Below are positions 44,782 to 57,739 of a DNA stretch of 64,000 nucleotides, piece after piece (the stretch's first letter is position 1; every line of letters starts with the position of its first letter). The stretch spans positions 1,860,001-1,924,000 of the forward strand of contig OY752147.1 of the NCBI GenBank assembly GCA_963573315.1, given 5' to 3'. The notes beneath the pieces were generated by a model, which was not told the origin of the DNA, searched no databases, and saw only the letters and a list, made by a program, of their open reading frames with translations. The translations under genes and the position numbers were made by a program. Source of the DNA: Entomortierella parvispora (taxonomy: Eukaryota; Mortierellomycota; Mortierellomycetes; Mortierellales; Mortierellaceae).

Positions 44782-45644
44782 GACGAAATCTTGGTGGAGG
44801 AAGGGGGATTCGATTGGGTCGAGGAAGGAAGGAGAGAAGGGAAGAATGGATGTCCAAAAAGATGCCCAAAAATAAGAAAAAAAAGGAGGGCGGGATTTCC
44901 TTTTGCGTCTCAGAAGTCGTCTTTCTTGGCGTCGTGACACATTGCCGCCATGATGCGGTTTGCTGCCTGCCTGTCTGTCTCTTTCATCAATCACACTGCA
45001 CGCAATGGGTCCATGGCACTTGAACGCCCTCTCTCCCCTTCGCATGCACACCTTCCTCTTCCCTGGCAGCAGGCGCCACTGCCATCAGCATTCTCTCACT
45101 TGTCCATGTCTCGTAGCCATAAACACACATTGCCGCGTGGGTGAAGAGTGATGTTGCTCGCGGGAGGGGTGAATTCCAGAGGCGATGAAGAGTGGGGGGA
45201 GAGCGGCGAGAAGGGAGGATGGAAGGGGCCGGTCTGTCTGTCTCCCAGAAAGCAGGCAGCAAGGGCAGAGAACAAACAACCCACGGAACAAGGAAGGAGG
45301 GCCTTCTTGAATATTGATATATGTAGCACGTCCACACAGACAAAGCGCCGTGTTTTATTTTCACACTTCTCTCTCGTTTCCTGTTTTTTTTAATCTCTCT
45401 CTGTCCATCATCCTCCATCTGCCCCACTCCTTTCCTTTCCTGATCCCTTTGATCCTCCATCCTCTCCTTCCTTCTCCTCTCTCCTCTCTGCATCCCCTCT
45501 TTCTCTGCCTTGCTGGCATTCGTCCTTATTCCTTGTCTCTCCCCCTACTCCTACCCCCTATTTTCTGTCCATCGGCTGATTCGTCACCCGTTCTTTGGCG
45601 CCACTTTTTGTGTTTCCCTCCATTTTCCGTTTTGTTCTTGAGAG
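44782..45644. promoter_or_regulatory. Divergent promoter region of PRA1 and SET1
   Basis: C/T-rich on the SET1 side (45380-45640). Overlapping frames here are compositional. The SET1 leader intron begins at 45645. Confidence 0.45.
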
Positions 45645-45767
45645 GTAGGTAACTGTAATAGCAATCATGATCTCCGCATCATGGCTCATTCTTGTCCCGA
45701 CCACGTCATGGACTTTTTCTTGAATGCATTACTGACCTCCATTGTCTCTTTGTCCCAATGCATCCAG
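45645..45767 (+). other. Probable 5'-UTR intron of SET1
   Basis: GAGAG then GTAGGT at 45645, branch-like TACTGACC near 45731, acceptor CATCCAG at 45767. It ends 77 bp before the start codon. No coding frame joins across it. Confidence 0.5.
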
Positions 45768-45833
45768 GCACTGCGACCACTCCCAACGCAAACATCCAAA
45801 GGCAAAGCGGCTTGTAACCAATCCTCAGGGCGT

Positions 45834-45848
45834 ATGAATCCACCATGA
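45834..45848 (+). promoter_or_regulatory. Five-codon uORF overlapping the SET1 start
   Basis: ATG AAT CCA CCA TGA: the uORF stop TGA overlaps the main ATG at 45845 as ATGA. This arrangement can couple termination to re-initiation. Confidence 0.6.
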
Positions 45849-48800
45849 GCTTGATTGATCCTGCCCAAACAAACGCGAGCAGGAACAGTGGCAACAGTGA
45901 TGGCATGGATCATACGGACGACAGCAGCATCACCTCCATCACAGACACACACAGCTTTGCTCCACAATCAGACTCGCAGACGGCCGAGGGTACGTTGCTG
46001 TCCACCTCTGGTGACACGGAGGCAGGCGGGTCTGAGCTCAGTATAGGCGATACAGCCCCAACATCGACGTCAATAACAGGCAGCTTTAGTACTAGCAATG
46101 GCGGTATCAGACCTATGCAACCACTGCCGGGAGCGGGAGAAAGCCTGTCTAGCGTGCGAAACTTCAAGGTTCTGTACGATCCTTTCCTGGACACGAGCAA
46201 AACGAGGAATGCGACACTGATCTGTCGCTACCAGGACGATCTGTTGGACGAGGTGAGGATTGCGCCAGATTGCTCGGGTCGCCCGGTCTGTCCACTATGG
46301 CGAAAAATGGAGGACAGGTGGAATAACAAAGTCTTCTTTCTTGCCATCGATTAGGATGCACAGGAGCCGCAGGATCCACGTCGAACTGCTGCGAATTACA
46401 GCTACCTCGTCTCCAAGACTAGAAAGGCATTTAAAGGAACATTGACGCCTGTTCGGTTTGAGGTAATCAACAGTTTATTCGTTTTCCCTTCTAGTTCGTT
46501 GTATCGAAACATCGCGTTGCTTACTTGTTTTCGTCAATACGATAGCGCGATACCAATTCCATCACACAACACGCCGTCCTCATCTCCCACCTGTCCTTCA
46601 TCACCACAAATTTGGATCTCGAAATTCTCTTTGCAGGATGTGGAGACATCCTCGACACCATGATCGAAAGACACCCAGTCACTGGAACAGGGCTGGGATT
46701 CGGTCGCGTTGTGTTCGCAGGACCAGGAGCCGAAGCAGCTGCCAAAAAAGCAGTGGATACATTGCATGGAAAACAGTTGGAGAGGGGACCTCTCAAGGTC
46801 ATTTTAGATGGCAGCGGATCAAAGTTTAGGAAGGCAAGAGCTAACGTTGCTGCCAGGATCGAAGCGGCAAAAGCAAAGGCGGCCCTAGCGGCCGAATCTA
46901 GTCATGAGAGGGATATCTATGCAAACGATGACGATATGGAAATCGATGATGCCTCTACCCCACCTCCAAACGACATGTTTTCGCCTTCTTTATCTCAGCC
47001 CTCTGTGGTCGAATCAACGTCCTTAATAGAGGTCAACGGCGTGAGCTCGTCAAACACCACCGCTGGAACTGCAGCGCATATAACCTCTACAGGAGCGACT
47101 TTGTCAGCAAAAGGAACTTCAGATCAATCTACAACACCTGTTAATGGTTCGCAACCAGCACCACCCAAGCGCGTTCCTATCCCACTCCCAGCAAACCCAC
47201 GAACTCGCATTCCCTTGCCCCCAATCCCACCCCCAGAGCTGCACCAGGTCAGAGGCAACAAACCAAGCAAGGAAGAAGGAGAAATCGATGACAAGTCCGC
47301 AAAACACTCAAAACCCATTGGAATCGTTACTGGGCCAGGCGCTGCTCGGATACCTCCGCCTGCTCGTCGCGATTGGGAGAAGCAGGCAGAGTCAGGATTT
47401 ACATCTCCCCCGCCTGACCCTTACAGAATTCCTTTGAAATTGCGGGACGCGGATGGCTATCGTCAAGGCGCAGGGCATCTCCCCTTACCATCTCCAGCAG
47501 CAATGGGTCGACCAGAGTGGAGCAAACAAGGGGGACCATTATCAGCGCAGATACCAAGGGACGAGTTTTATGACCGTCGTGGAGGTGGAGGGTACTTTGA
47601 TGATATGCCGTTTCCACCAGGAGCGTACGACCGCTATCCTCCCAGGAGGCGTACAAGCAGGAGTAGGAGTCGGAGTTGGTCCAGGAGCAGGAGTAGAGAT
47701 CGGAGCACTAGTCCAAGTTGGGGTCTCGATCCGAAAGCTCATGGTGCAGCATCGGTTAGGCGCATTGGTCGAACTCATGGCGATAAAAGGGGCTCTGGAT
47801 ATGAGGGTGAGACCTCTGGATGGCAGCGCGACCTGGCATGCCTAATCATTAACCGAGATTGTTTGCCGTTTCATCGAATCTCCCTCGATGACATGAAGCG
47901 AGAGTTCGACAAGTTTGGGCCAGAGCGGGTAAGATATCAGCTAAAGTTTGCTCCATTCATCTCTATACCCCGGTTTTCTAATATCAAATATCACCTTCTG
48001 TCAATTTTACTTACCAGATTGAACGTCATGACGAGAATTGGTATATCCGATTCGTGTCGCTTGCGCAGGCTAGGAGATGCCATGTCGTTTTGGATCAAAA
48101 GCCTCTCTTAGGGCAGAAAATCTCGATCACACTCCACGAGCCAGGTGATGACAAGCTGCCACCAGAGCTAATGCCACGACGTGACAGTTTCAAAGAGCAG
48201 GGTCGCCGTCGTCCCTCCGACACAGGAAGGAGATCACACGCATCAGCTGCATCCAACTCTCGTGCAAAGGCGCCGTCAAAGGACGAATCGCTCGTGCGGT
48301 CTGCCTCTGATATGATCATGAGGGAGCTATTTCAGGTTTTTCTGAAGGATCTCGGAAATCGTGTCATCGCACCAGCCATCTACGACTTTTTGAACCCTGC
48401 GACTCGCAAAACGAAAGCGATTGAGCATCGTCGTATGCCCACAGAAGTTGTTGAAAGGAGCGAATCAAAGCTCAAGGTCGATGAGAGTGACGCCCTGAGT
48501 TCGTTGGAGGATCCTTCTGCGGACTTGAATGCGGAAGAAGATACGAACGAGAGCCGTGGCTTCAGTATGCACGGACAGCCGCAAAAACCACCAGAGACAA
48601 AGCTATCAGTGAAAGCAGAAGTGGCTAAGAACGAGTCGAGTAGCCTGAATCTGCAGAGCCTAGATTCGCTGCCGAAATTCAAGAAGAGACCCCAGGCTAA
48701 TTCTGAGATTGCACGTGCGCCTCGTGCGGACAAGGGCGTGGCTCGATCCCGCAAGACAAAGCCGTCTGCACGCCGATCGCGTTCACGGGGTTCCTCCTCA

Positions 48801-50820
48801 TCACGATCCAGATCACGACCCAGTCAACATCGGTACCGACGTCATTCAAGATCCGTTTCTCGATCGCCTTCTCCTTCAAGATACCACGGTGGTTCCAAAT
48901 CTCGCGGGCGTTCTGTTTCGCGTTCGCGTTCCAGGAGTCTATCCGCAGGACGAAGCCACTCGCGTGGTCGACGCTACGCAGGTTCTGGTTCTGATGTGGA
49001 GAGAGTCAAGTCTGGCAAAAAGAAGACATCAAGGTCTAAGCGTTATTCCGGGGTTGAAAGCGATTCTAGTCAAGACGAAGCTCGTGGCACAAATGGATCC
49101 AAGAAATCTCACAAGAAGGGCAGCACAGCAGACCGATCTAACAAGAAAACTCCAGGAAACAAGAAATCCACACAGCAGCGACTTCGGGATTACATGAGTA
49201 GCAGTGACGATGGCCCAGTGGACGATTTCCTAGAAGAGTTCCGTCAACGTCAGCCACAGGGAGAGAGCAGTGATGAATACGATGAAGGAGAAGACACTTC
49301 ATTTGTCGTTGAGGATGGGGATGTGGTCGAAAACGAGGACGATGCCGAGGGTGATGGTACAGAAGTCGACGAGGTGGAGGCTCTAGGCGGTGCTCTCAAC
49401 AGTGACGCTGAAGAAGAAGACGAGCGGGACCGTAGACGAAGCAATGCGGCCGTTAAGCGCAAGCGTTCTGGCCATATTCGAGCCCCCAGTCTTGATCTCG
49501 ATTCAAAGCAGGAAGATACTCCCACAGGACACGGATCTGGTTCAGACGTGGATGCAGCGATTGAAAAGCCACGGAAGCCCAAAAAACCGAAAAAGGTTCC
49601 AGGACGTGCTCCTGCAAAGAAATCTCAGGCACAGTCTGAAGACGAAGAGGACGTTGTCATGGAGGATGTTTCAAATCTGCCAAGATACGATCAGCACGTT
49701 GAGGATGATCGGACCAGAGACGAAACACCCGAGTACTCTGACTCTATTTCTGTCACTGGCTCCGAGTCCGAGTCTGATGCTGACTCTGATTCTTCGTACT
49801 TTGATCTATACGAGCCTTACGAATCAGGAAAGGGCGTGGATGTTGTGAGTGGCCGTAAGGACAGTACTATGCCTCTCGACCTTAGTAATGGCGATGATGA
49901 AGACTTTAGATTCATGAAAGCGGCCTTGGAAATGGAGAGAAAACGCGCCGAAGACGAAGAGTATTCTCGTAGGAACGGTACGTCTTTGGTTCCTCGAAAT
50001 GGACGCGGAGAGCGTGCGAACCAATTGAGGGAGTTAGAAGCTACCCTCACGTCGCAAGACAACTCAAGACTTGATTCCGAACCGTCGGCTCATCGTACAG
50101 GATCTGCCCGCACAGAGGGATTTTACAAGATTTCAGATATGGCCAAGGCTATCTACCTTCCCCACCGAAGTACTGCCAAGGTCAACACTGCGACGGCCAG
50201 AGTTTCCTCTCGTATGAACAGAGTGAACAACCGAAGGATGCTGGTTGGTATGGCGACCGATTCGGATATCATGAAATTCAACCAGCTTAAGGTCCGTAAG
50301 AAGCAGCTCCGGTTCGCAAAGTCACCGATTCACGATTGGGGCCTGTTTGCGATGGAGAAGGTCGACGCGAACGACATGGTGATCGAGTATATTGGCGAGG
50401 TTATTCGTCAAAAGGTGGCTGATCATCGCGAGAAACGATATGAACGCATGGGTATTGGCTCAAGTTATCTCTTCCGAGTGGACGACGATACTGTGATTGA
50501 TGCAACCAAGATGGGCAACATTGCCCGTTTTATTAATCATTGCTGCACTGTAAGTCTTTTTTTTTCTCTTTGTTTTCTGAAACTCACTGATTCTTGGATG
50601 TGTTCCATCTGACTCACAAATCCTTGCATGTACCTATCCTCTCTAGCCCAATTGTAACGCCAAGATCATCACCGTGGACGGTCAGAAAAAGATTGTCATT
50701 TACGCTAAACGGGATATTGAGGAGGGCGAGGAGATCACGTACGATTACAAGTTCCCTATCGAGGCCGACAAGATCCCTTGTCTCTGTGGTTCTCGAGGAT
50801 GTCGTGGCACATTGAACTAA
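45845..50820 (+). CDS. SET1: Histone H3 lysine-4 methyltransferase SET1 (COMPASS)
   Basis: Nuclear enzyme methylating H3K4. Exons 45845-46252, 46355-46462, 46546-47928, 48018-50549 and 50647-50820 close to 1534 residues. Order: disordered Ser/Thr-rich N-terminus; RRM region from [19 protein letters not shown] to [11 protein letters not shown]; Pro-rich and RS-rich linkers; a second RRM-like piece ([18 protein letters not shown]); a long Arg/Ser-rich and acidic middle; N-SET region; SET domain from [18 protein letters not shown] with [22 protein letters not shown] (cofactor and substrate site) and [10 protein letters not shown]; and post-[16 protein letters not shown] with the zinc cysteines. 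All catalytic motifs are present. An overlapping uORF and a leader intron precede the start. Confidence 0.95.
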
Positions 50821-51001
50821 AAGACATTATTTTTTGATGACAATGAAACGACACTCTTCTCAAACCAAATTCCGTTGATCTGTCCTAGGATATGGAAGAG
50901 GCTGTAGGATGGGTTCGAGTGATTTATTATACAATTTTGGAGGGTCTAAAATCGGGTAGCAGTTGAAGAGTCGTGACATGGGATGAGGGGATGTGTTTGC
51001 T

Positions 51002-52720
51002 TTATCCACTGAATCCAAAAACACGCAGACTTCCTGTGCTGACCATGTTTCCACCAGGTCCCCTCTCCATTTCATCACCAGCGTAAGCCAGGAGGTATTT
51101 GTTTGGATGCCATGCGATAGTGTTCATGGCCGCGCCACATTTAACTTGATGAACTGACTCTCCGGTCTCCACCAACGACTATGAGGGAAAAGCAATAATA
51201 GTAATAAAATCAAGCGATACTGTCAGTGTTTTTCAAGTAGAAAAGAACCAACATCCGTCAGTCTAGTTCCTTACAATGTCAATGGCCAAGTCCTCTGATC
51301 CTGACGCAATGAAAGCGCCATCGAAGCTGAAACTTAATGTCCGAATAGGCCAGCTAATACAAAGATACATGAGTGCGTGGCGAAAATAAAAAAAGATCAG
51401 TATCACAGTTGAAAGAGAGTGCTTGCCAGTTGTAGCCAGCAAACCAAAGTCTTGTTGAGAAGTACTGGGGTGATCCGTTGGGCAAGTCGACTTACTTGAG
51501 CTGTCCAAAAGTTCTCACACACACGTATTCATCCAAATCCCAAAGGTTCACTGAAGCATCCGCACTTCCACTGGCCAAGTACCTAGGGACATAAAAAATG
51601 TCAGCAATTAACATATCTATCGATATCCAATGACCAGAAACAAAAGACAAAAAAAGGAAGGGAGGAGGGGGGGGGGGAGGTTACCTTCCCCGAGGATCAA
51701 ATTCCAAACAGTAGCAGTTGGCCGTGTGTGCATCCAGAACGTGCAGCTCTGCCATGGTGTGATAGTCCAAGACCTTAACTGTGCCCTGACCTGTCGTCAA
51801 CAGGAATAGATCGCCTGTAGGGTTCCAACTGATCTCGTTCACCTCCACATTGAACTGGGCCGTTTTTTCAATCTTGAACGTCCTCGTGTCAATAAAACTG
51901 ATCATGTCTTCCTTATTCCCGACAGCGATACTGTGTCCATCGGGGCTCCATGCAATGTTGATGTTTTGTCCGCTCGTATCGACCTTATGAATACATTTGC
52001 CAGCTAGTGGGGGAATTTTTCAACCGAAGAGAGAGAAATAAGAATGAGACGAAAAGGAGGGATTGCAGCCAGTTCGGCCGTATCTTTCTTCACTGTGCAT
52101 TTGTCTGTGGAAGCAGGTCCGGACTCGAGTAAGCGCACAAAAATATAAAGGAAAGCTACTCACAGCGAGCATCCCAAATTCGAACTGTTCTGTCACAGCT
52201 AGCGGTAGCCAAATGATCCGGATGAGTTGGGTCCCAACGAAGCTGATCAACGCTTTCAGTATGACCTCTGAGCTCGATTGAAGTTCGGGGATCTGACTAT
52301 TGTCAATATCAGAGAGTCAATTGGATCAAAAAGAAGAACGGAAGCTCAATGGTTACTCTCAGGGTCCGGGATCGGCTGTGACTGTGAGGATACAATTCAC
52401 AAAAACGATCCTGCAACACTTACACTCCTCTCGGGGGCCCAGATACGCGCTGACTTGTCTATTGATCCCGAGGCGAGTCTTCTACCATCGCAGTTCCAGC
52501 CTACTGTGTGCACATTGGACTTGTGGGCCTTGTAGTCACGCGTCTTCAAGAGCGGGAATCCTGCAATCGTCTAACAGAAAGGAACAGGAGAATCCATTTA
52601 CAACCAGGTTAATTGACCAGTCCTGGATGTGCAGTGGGAGTCGTCCATACTGTCCAGAATAAAGAGATAATTAATGTCTTTGGCAACCTTTTCCAGCTGG
52701 GGTGTCCGTTGAAACTGCAT
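51002..52720 (-). CDS. THO/TREX complex WD40 subunit (Tex1/THOC3)
   Basis: Beta-propeller subunit coupling transcription to mRNA export. Seven exons close to 331 residues: 52720-52651, 52560-52426, 52292-52164, 52003-51685, 51582-51496, 51353-51275, 51178-51002. The first exon ends with GTATGG, and its partner acceptor TTGCAG yields LFILDRFPLLKTRDYKAHKS. WD repeats include VGWNCDGRRLASGS, LRWDPTHPDHLATAS, NIAWSPDGHSIAVGN, VNEISWNPTGDLFLLT, CLEFDPRGRYLASGSADASV, and LSFSFDGAFIASGSED. The order and VRTFGQLNWPIRTLSFSF-type blocks match THOC3 rather than generic WD40 proteins. CACGTG occurs twice 90-111 bp before the ATG. Confidence 0.92.
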
Positions 52721-52808
52721 GGTCGGTCGCAGTGGGTTATGTCGAGGGATGGAGGGAGATCAATGCGAAGGTGCGACAGCTTTTCAGAGAAAGAAAGCGA
52801 GCAGCGTT

Positions 52809-52831
52809 CACGTGATATAGAACAGCACGTG
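52809..52831. promoter_or_regulatory. Paired CACGTG (E-box) sites upstream of THOC3
   Basis: CACGTG at 52809-52814 and 52826-52831, 17 bp apart, just upstream of the minus-strand start at 52720. A bHLH (Cbf1-like) site is the usual reader; this is inferred. Confidence 0.4.
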
Positions 52832-54900
52832 ATACACGGCGCGTCTCTCAAGCGCAAGGATTCAAGGGACTGCCATTTCTTTCAGTGAATGAGGACTCCC
52901 GAAGGTGACGGGTCACATCGGTTTTTTTTACACGCACTCCCACGACGTAATAAATTGATTAAAACAAAAAAAAAAGGATTCAAGGGAGACGAAGCAAGCC
53001 AGGTCGACTATTGCTCTGACCAAAGGAGTGTGTAAGGCTCTTGCTGCAGTCGATTCCCATCTTTGGCACAAAGTCCCCCGTTTGCAAAATAAACGGGGTT
53101 CAAGGACAAAGGAATTCCCTATTTCGTCTCCAAGTTCTCACCAAGTGTGTGTTGTGGACAGAAGTAGGGAAAGACTAGATTGCCGGGGGCGAGAGGGGAT
53201 GAAGGATAGTATCCTATTGATATCCACTGCAGTCAATATTTCTGTACTGAACGGCAGGCTTGGGGAATAGGATTCATCGCCGCGTCCCATCGCCCAGATC
53301 ATCCTCAAAAATAAAAGTGGCAGTGAATAAGGAGCGGGTGCCTTGCTTTAGCCGCTGCCTCTGAGTCCTGCCTATAGCTGCGATACATATGTTATTTCGC
53401 TTGTATGGCGTAGGACTGGATTTTTCTGCTGTTGGTAGCTGTGAACTCGTATCCAATCCGCCAAAGATGTCCTGATTATCTTATGTTTTTTGTGTTTTCT
53501 GTGTTTTCCTTCTCTCTTGAGAATGGCTCTTTGTCAAGAAAGAAGGACCATCAACAACGCTCCAGATCGGACCTGATATTCTCCAAAGGGCGTCTTCCAC
53601 CTTTCCTGTTCCTCTCTCTGTTGTACGGGCGGAACTGGTCGACGCTTGTCCTTGCTATACAGAGCCACTGTTTCTAGAGAGGCGGAGAGAGAGAGAGAGG
53701 GTGTGTGTGTGTGTGTTCCATATGAACAGAAAAAAAAAGAGAAATCTGTTCATTCGCATGAGACATTAGACATGGGAGAATGCAACCGCTGCCATGTGGA
53801 TCTCCATCCTCACGCGTTCATGTGGCCATTTGCCACCCGATTCCACGAGGCCCCGTCGTCGAGAACACTAGAGACAGAGCTGGTGCGCTTGCCAGCTGTT
53901 ACATAGGGCTATTACAAGGGCTATGACATAGGGCTTCCATCCTCCTTTGAAATCACGGACCAATCGCCGTCGAGTTCACCGAGGATACAAACAGTCAAAC
54001 AGGGTCTACACGGTGAGAAAGACAGGGGACCGCTATTGTCAATTTCCTGGCCCAGCTGTCGCCGCCAGCTGCACACACATAATCCACCGTTTCCAGCTTT
54101 TTTCTGCTTTTCCCTCTCTCCTCACTTTCGTCCGCACACCCTCCTCCACCTCCACTCCCATTCACACTCACATTTCCATTCCATACCCGCCATGTTGCAT
54201 CCCTGCCATGGCTCAAGGTTGCTCAAGTAATGCTGCTGTGCGTGCTCATTGACACGAAAGCTCAGCACGCGTGTTTTAGGTATGTACCGAAATGAAATCC
54301 AGCCAAACAAACAAAGGCACTCCCCTGCGCCCTGGCCAATTTTTTCACACTGCACTCCATCTCCTACTTCTTTTGCACAGCCCAGTTCGCGCACAGCAAA
54401 GTACGCGCCGCTGATCGTAGATACACCAGGCCCTCGTCGCGGCCTCTCCAGGGCACCGCCCTTTCTTGACGGCGGCTGCTGGCCCTGTGAGGCGCAGTCG
54501 CTGAAAAAACTTCTCTCTGCCTCAAGGGTATCCAAGGGTCTACCTTTGTGTTGATAAGCTTCGCTTCTATGGAGCTCTGTCCTCTTTGGTCCACCAACAT
54601 CATGGAAGCATCGGCAAGCTTCGCTTCTGTCCTCTGCGGTCGGTTACACCCCAAGAGCGTCTCTTTTCCTGCTCTGCAGTGCTTGTTATTGAGGCTGCGC
54701 CTCTCGAACGTCAGGCTCAACTCTCTAAAGGTCTCCTGACGGCACTACGAGTTCCTGTCCACCAAAAACATCTCTCCTCAAGTACCCACGGCTGCCCTCC
54801 TCCTCCCCCAGGCAGACGTTGCCTTTTATTATCTGCTGCGGCAGTTCTCACGATCTTGGCAAAACGAGAAGCTGGTACCCTTAAGATTTCTCCGGTCACG
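52832..54900. other. Gene-poor region, left part
   Basis: No convincing gene. A (TG)n run lies at about 53700-53715. Frames at 54.25-55.0 kb on both strands overlap and carry no domain I recognise. Confidence 0.45.
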
Positions 54901-56266
54901 TTACCCCCCACCCCCAGCATTGGTAAGTCCTTTTCTCTATCCCTTCCTCCCCTTTCCTCTTATCCCTCCTCGGGAGGGACGCCACATGAAGTGAGAAGGG
55001 CCTGCCAGTAAGTAACAACTAGAGAGTATCTTCCACTCGTTGCTCAGCCTCCCCGGTTCGTTCTAAGCTGTGTGCGTTCGGCACATCCTAGGCGGAGAAG
55101 AGTGCGCAAAAGCCAGATGGTGGGTTGGATCGAACGACTCTAGGAGTCCTTCACTATATCCTTCACAGCAGACTGGTGTGTACTTTTAGCTATTTTGATG
55201 GTTCGGATTTGCGCACGAGCGGTGAGCCATAGCCGAGGTTATTACATGACAACGTACTGAGTAGTGATCTCTATTTCGTCCATGCCAGTTAACTCTCTTC
55301 CTTGGTTCTTCCTCGGTCGATCGAATTATTGCTCTTATATCTCCTTCATTGGTTCTAGGGTTGTTCCTAGTGATGTATAATGATATTATGATATTAGAGA
55401 ATTCTAACTATTTTTTTCATCTCTCTCCTTTCCTCTGTCACGCGTAACGCGCCCCGATATCGGTTGACGAGATTTGCGCTAGGAAGCTGATGAAAAAACA
55501 GGGTAAGTCCAATATTTCCTTTTCTTTTGATTTCTTCGTTTGTCCGTAGGGTTGCTTCAGATGAGGTACTGTTCATGGAGAATGCTAACTTCTTTTTCAT
55601 CTCTCTTCCCCTTCCTCTGTCGCGCGCTCCGTTGTCCGCTGCCGAGATTCTCCTTGGGAAGACGATGAAAAAACAAGATAAGTCTATCATTTCCTTTCCT
55701 TTCCCTTCCTTTCCTTTCCCTTTACACGTTGGGGAGAGATGAGTGTAGTCAACATGGGACAACTATAGGCTCCATTCAATTCCAGCCCTCACAAAGCCCC
55801 CAGTCCGGCCCTCTATCGTAAACCTTCCTTCTTAGGCGAAGAAGAGTGCTCTTTAGGATGTACAGTGGGGGTTGATAACTCTTCCCTCCTGTACAGACGG
55901 GAGTTAATACTTTTTCTTTGTTATTTTGATGGTCGGAGCGTAGATGTGGACGGCTGGTGGTTGGGCTGGTGGGTCTGAGGGTCAATTTTTCGATCGTGGT
56001 GGCCACCGCTTGTTCTCCTTTTCAGCGATGCTCCTGGTACTTACTTCGATGTGATGTCAATAGAGAACGCGATACTAAGCTTCCTTCGTTCCTTTCTTCT
56101 TCCTTGCTTTTTCAAGCAACATCGGCTACTGAGATCCCGCCTGTCCTCCTTGTCCCACGTAAAGCTGTCGGTCTGTTTCGCGTTCAAGATATCGAATCCT
56201 GCTCTGTTGGACTGTGCTCGCTATGCAAGAAAGAAAGAAAGAATGAAAGAAAGAAAGAAAGAATGA

Positions 56267-56322
<56 letters not shown>

Positions 56323-57309
56323 ACCTCAACCTCAAAGTCAGAAAACATCCGAAGTATCCTATGTCGATTCTCTATGTTAGGGGACCCTGGGCCTCAATGC
56401 AACGGCAGACCTCCAGTAATAAATGTTGAATTTGAGAATAAGAACTAGAAGGCCTCTCTCGAGATGGGATCCAGAGGAAGTTCTAGTACTCTCCCTCTTT
56501 CCTGGTTCATCATTTGATTACTTCGATATTGGTGTTTTCCCTTCTTCAAGTAAAGATCCTCCATCCTCCCCTCTTTCTACTACGTTGCCTGTTCACCCAG
56601 CAAGGGTCTCCTTTGCACGCTCTTGTCGCACTTGTTCCCAAAAACTGCAAAAAGAAAAAACGCGATTCGCCAAAAGAAAAGAAACTTTAAAAAAAGCTGG
56701 TGCGACACAGTTGCAGGATCGAGACGATCTTTTTGCAATCGTAAACGTGGGATCCTGTTCTAAGCGACAGTAATTGTCGTTCGGAAGTTGTTTTCCTGTT
56801 CTGTGAACATGTTGAGAATGTATATCCTTGGGACAAGTGTGAATGGGCAAAGCAAGGAAGGCAGGTTTACCCTGAATTCTAACGAGATGCGATGTTTCGA
56901 GTCCCAGGATAACAGCAGTCCATGGCAGGGGGGGGGGCAGTATTCCAAAAAGCCATGGAAAAGACTGAAAAGGGGAAAGGGAAGGAACCAGTCGTTTCAA
57001 TTGCCTTTGTTTGGATCCTTCGTTGTTGCTGTTTTTGTGGAAGGGCAAACGTGCACTATCTTTTTATTTGTGGCTCATAGTTCGTGATCGGCCAGGAAGG
57101 GAGGCAGGGGAGGGATGTTCTGGACAGTCCTCAGAGCTGATTTATTGTTGCGGCAGGCGCAAAGTTCAAAGTGAACACGACGAACAAGATACAAAAGGGT
57201 CGTTCCGAGGTTTGACGAGGATGGACAAGACGAGGTGGCGCAAAGGACAGGAACCAGGAACAAAGAAAGTGAGAGGAGGAGGAGGAAGAGGAATGAGGAC
57301 AGGCCAGGA
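54901..57309. repeat. Gene-poor region with diverged internal duplications
   Basis: Two related segments (about 55395-55515 and 55560-55690) share ATCTCTC, CTTCCTCTGTC, CGAGATT, GATGAAAAAACA and an adjacent TAAGTC followed by pyrimidines. They are flanked by a second related pair (about 55080-55260 and 55830-55990) sharing GAAGAGTGC and TATTTTGATGGT. A GGTAAGTCC-plus-pyrimidine element also occurs at 54922. Similarity is partial. This may be a decayed repeat or mobile sequence. Confidence 0.4.
56227..56322. repeat. (GAAA)n microsatellite
   Basis: About 24 units of GAAA with two GAAT variants. Confidence 0.97.
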
Positions 57310-57317
57310 TATAAATA
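57310..57317 (+). promoter_or_regulatory. TATA box of the membrane-protein gene
   Basis: TATAAATA, followed by a long C/T-rich leader (57400-57720) and a probable leader intron before the ATG at 58202. Confidence 0.5.
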
Positions 57318-57739
57318 GGCCAAAGCCTCTGAGAAAAGATGGCGGGCGGGAGAGAGAACAGCGACGACAGCGGAAAAAAAGAAAGCGACTTCACCGATGT
57401 GTGTCCTTTTCTGTTGCGTCTTTGCTGATCTGTCTTCCTCCCCTTCCCTTTCCTCTTCTTTCATTTTTCATTCATTTGCATTTATTCAACTCTTCATTCA
57501 TTCACTCATTCACCCTCGCACTCAACCTTGTCACTCACTCACTCACCTTTTCATTTCATTCTTCAATCCCTCGCTCCTCACTGCCCTGTCCCCCTCCCAC
57601 ATTCACTCACACACGCACACGCACCCCGTTTTTGCACTCTGGCGGTGGCGTGTCTTCGAAAACCAGGAACGACTCCTTCTCACCTCCCTTATCCCATTGA
57701 TATCTCTTCTCTCTACTCCTAAGCCTACTGCTTCGAGAG

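Noticed and set aside
13598-52831. CACGTG motifs near several promoters (13598, 16010, 25887, 31796, 41754, 43285, 43305, 52809, 52826)
   Set aside because: A 6-mer is expected roughly 15 times in 64 kb, so the general occurrence is not enriched; only the closely spaced pair at THOC3 was kept, with low confidence.
54586-55011. 142-codon plus-strand frame
   Set aside because: Biased composition, no domain, competing frames of similar length, no splice partner.
56027-56448. Open frames rich in KERKKER or FFLSFFL
   Set aside because: By-products of the GAAA repeat.
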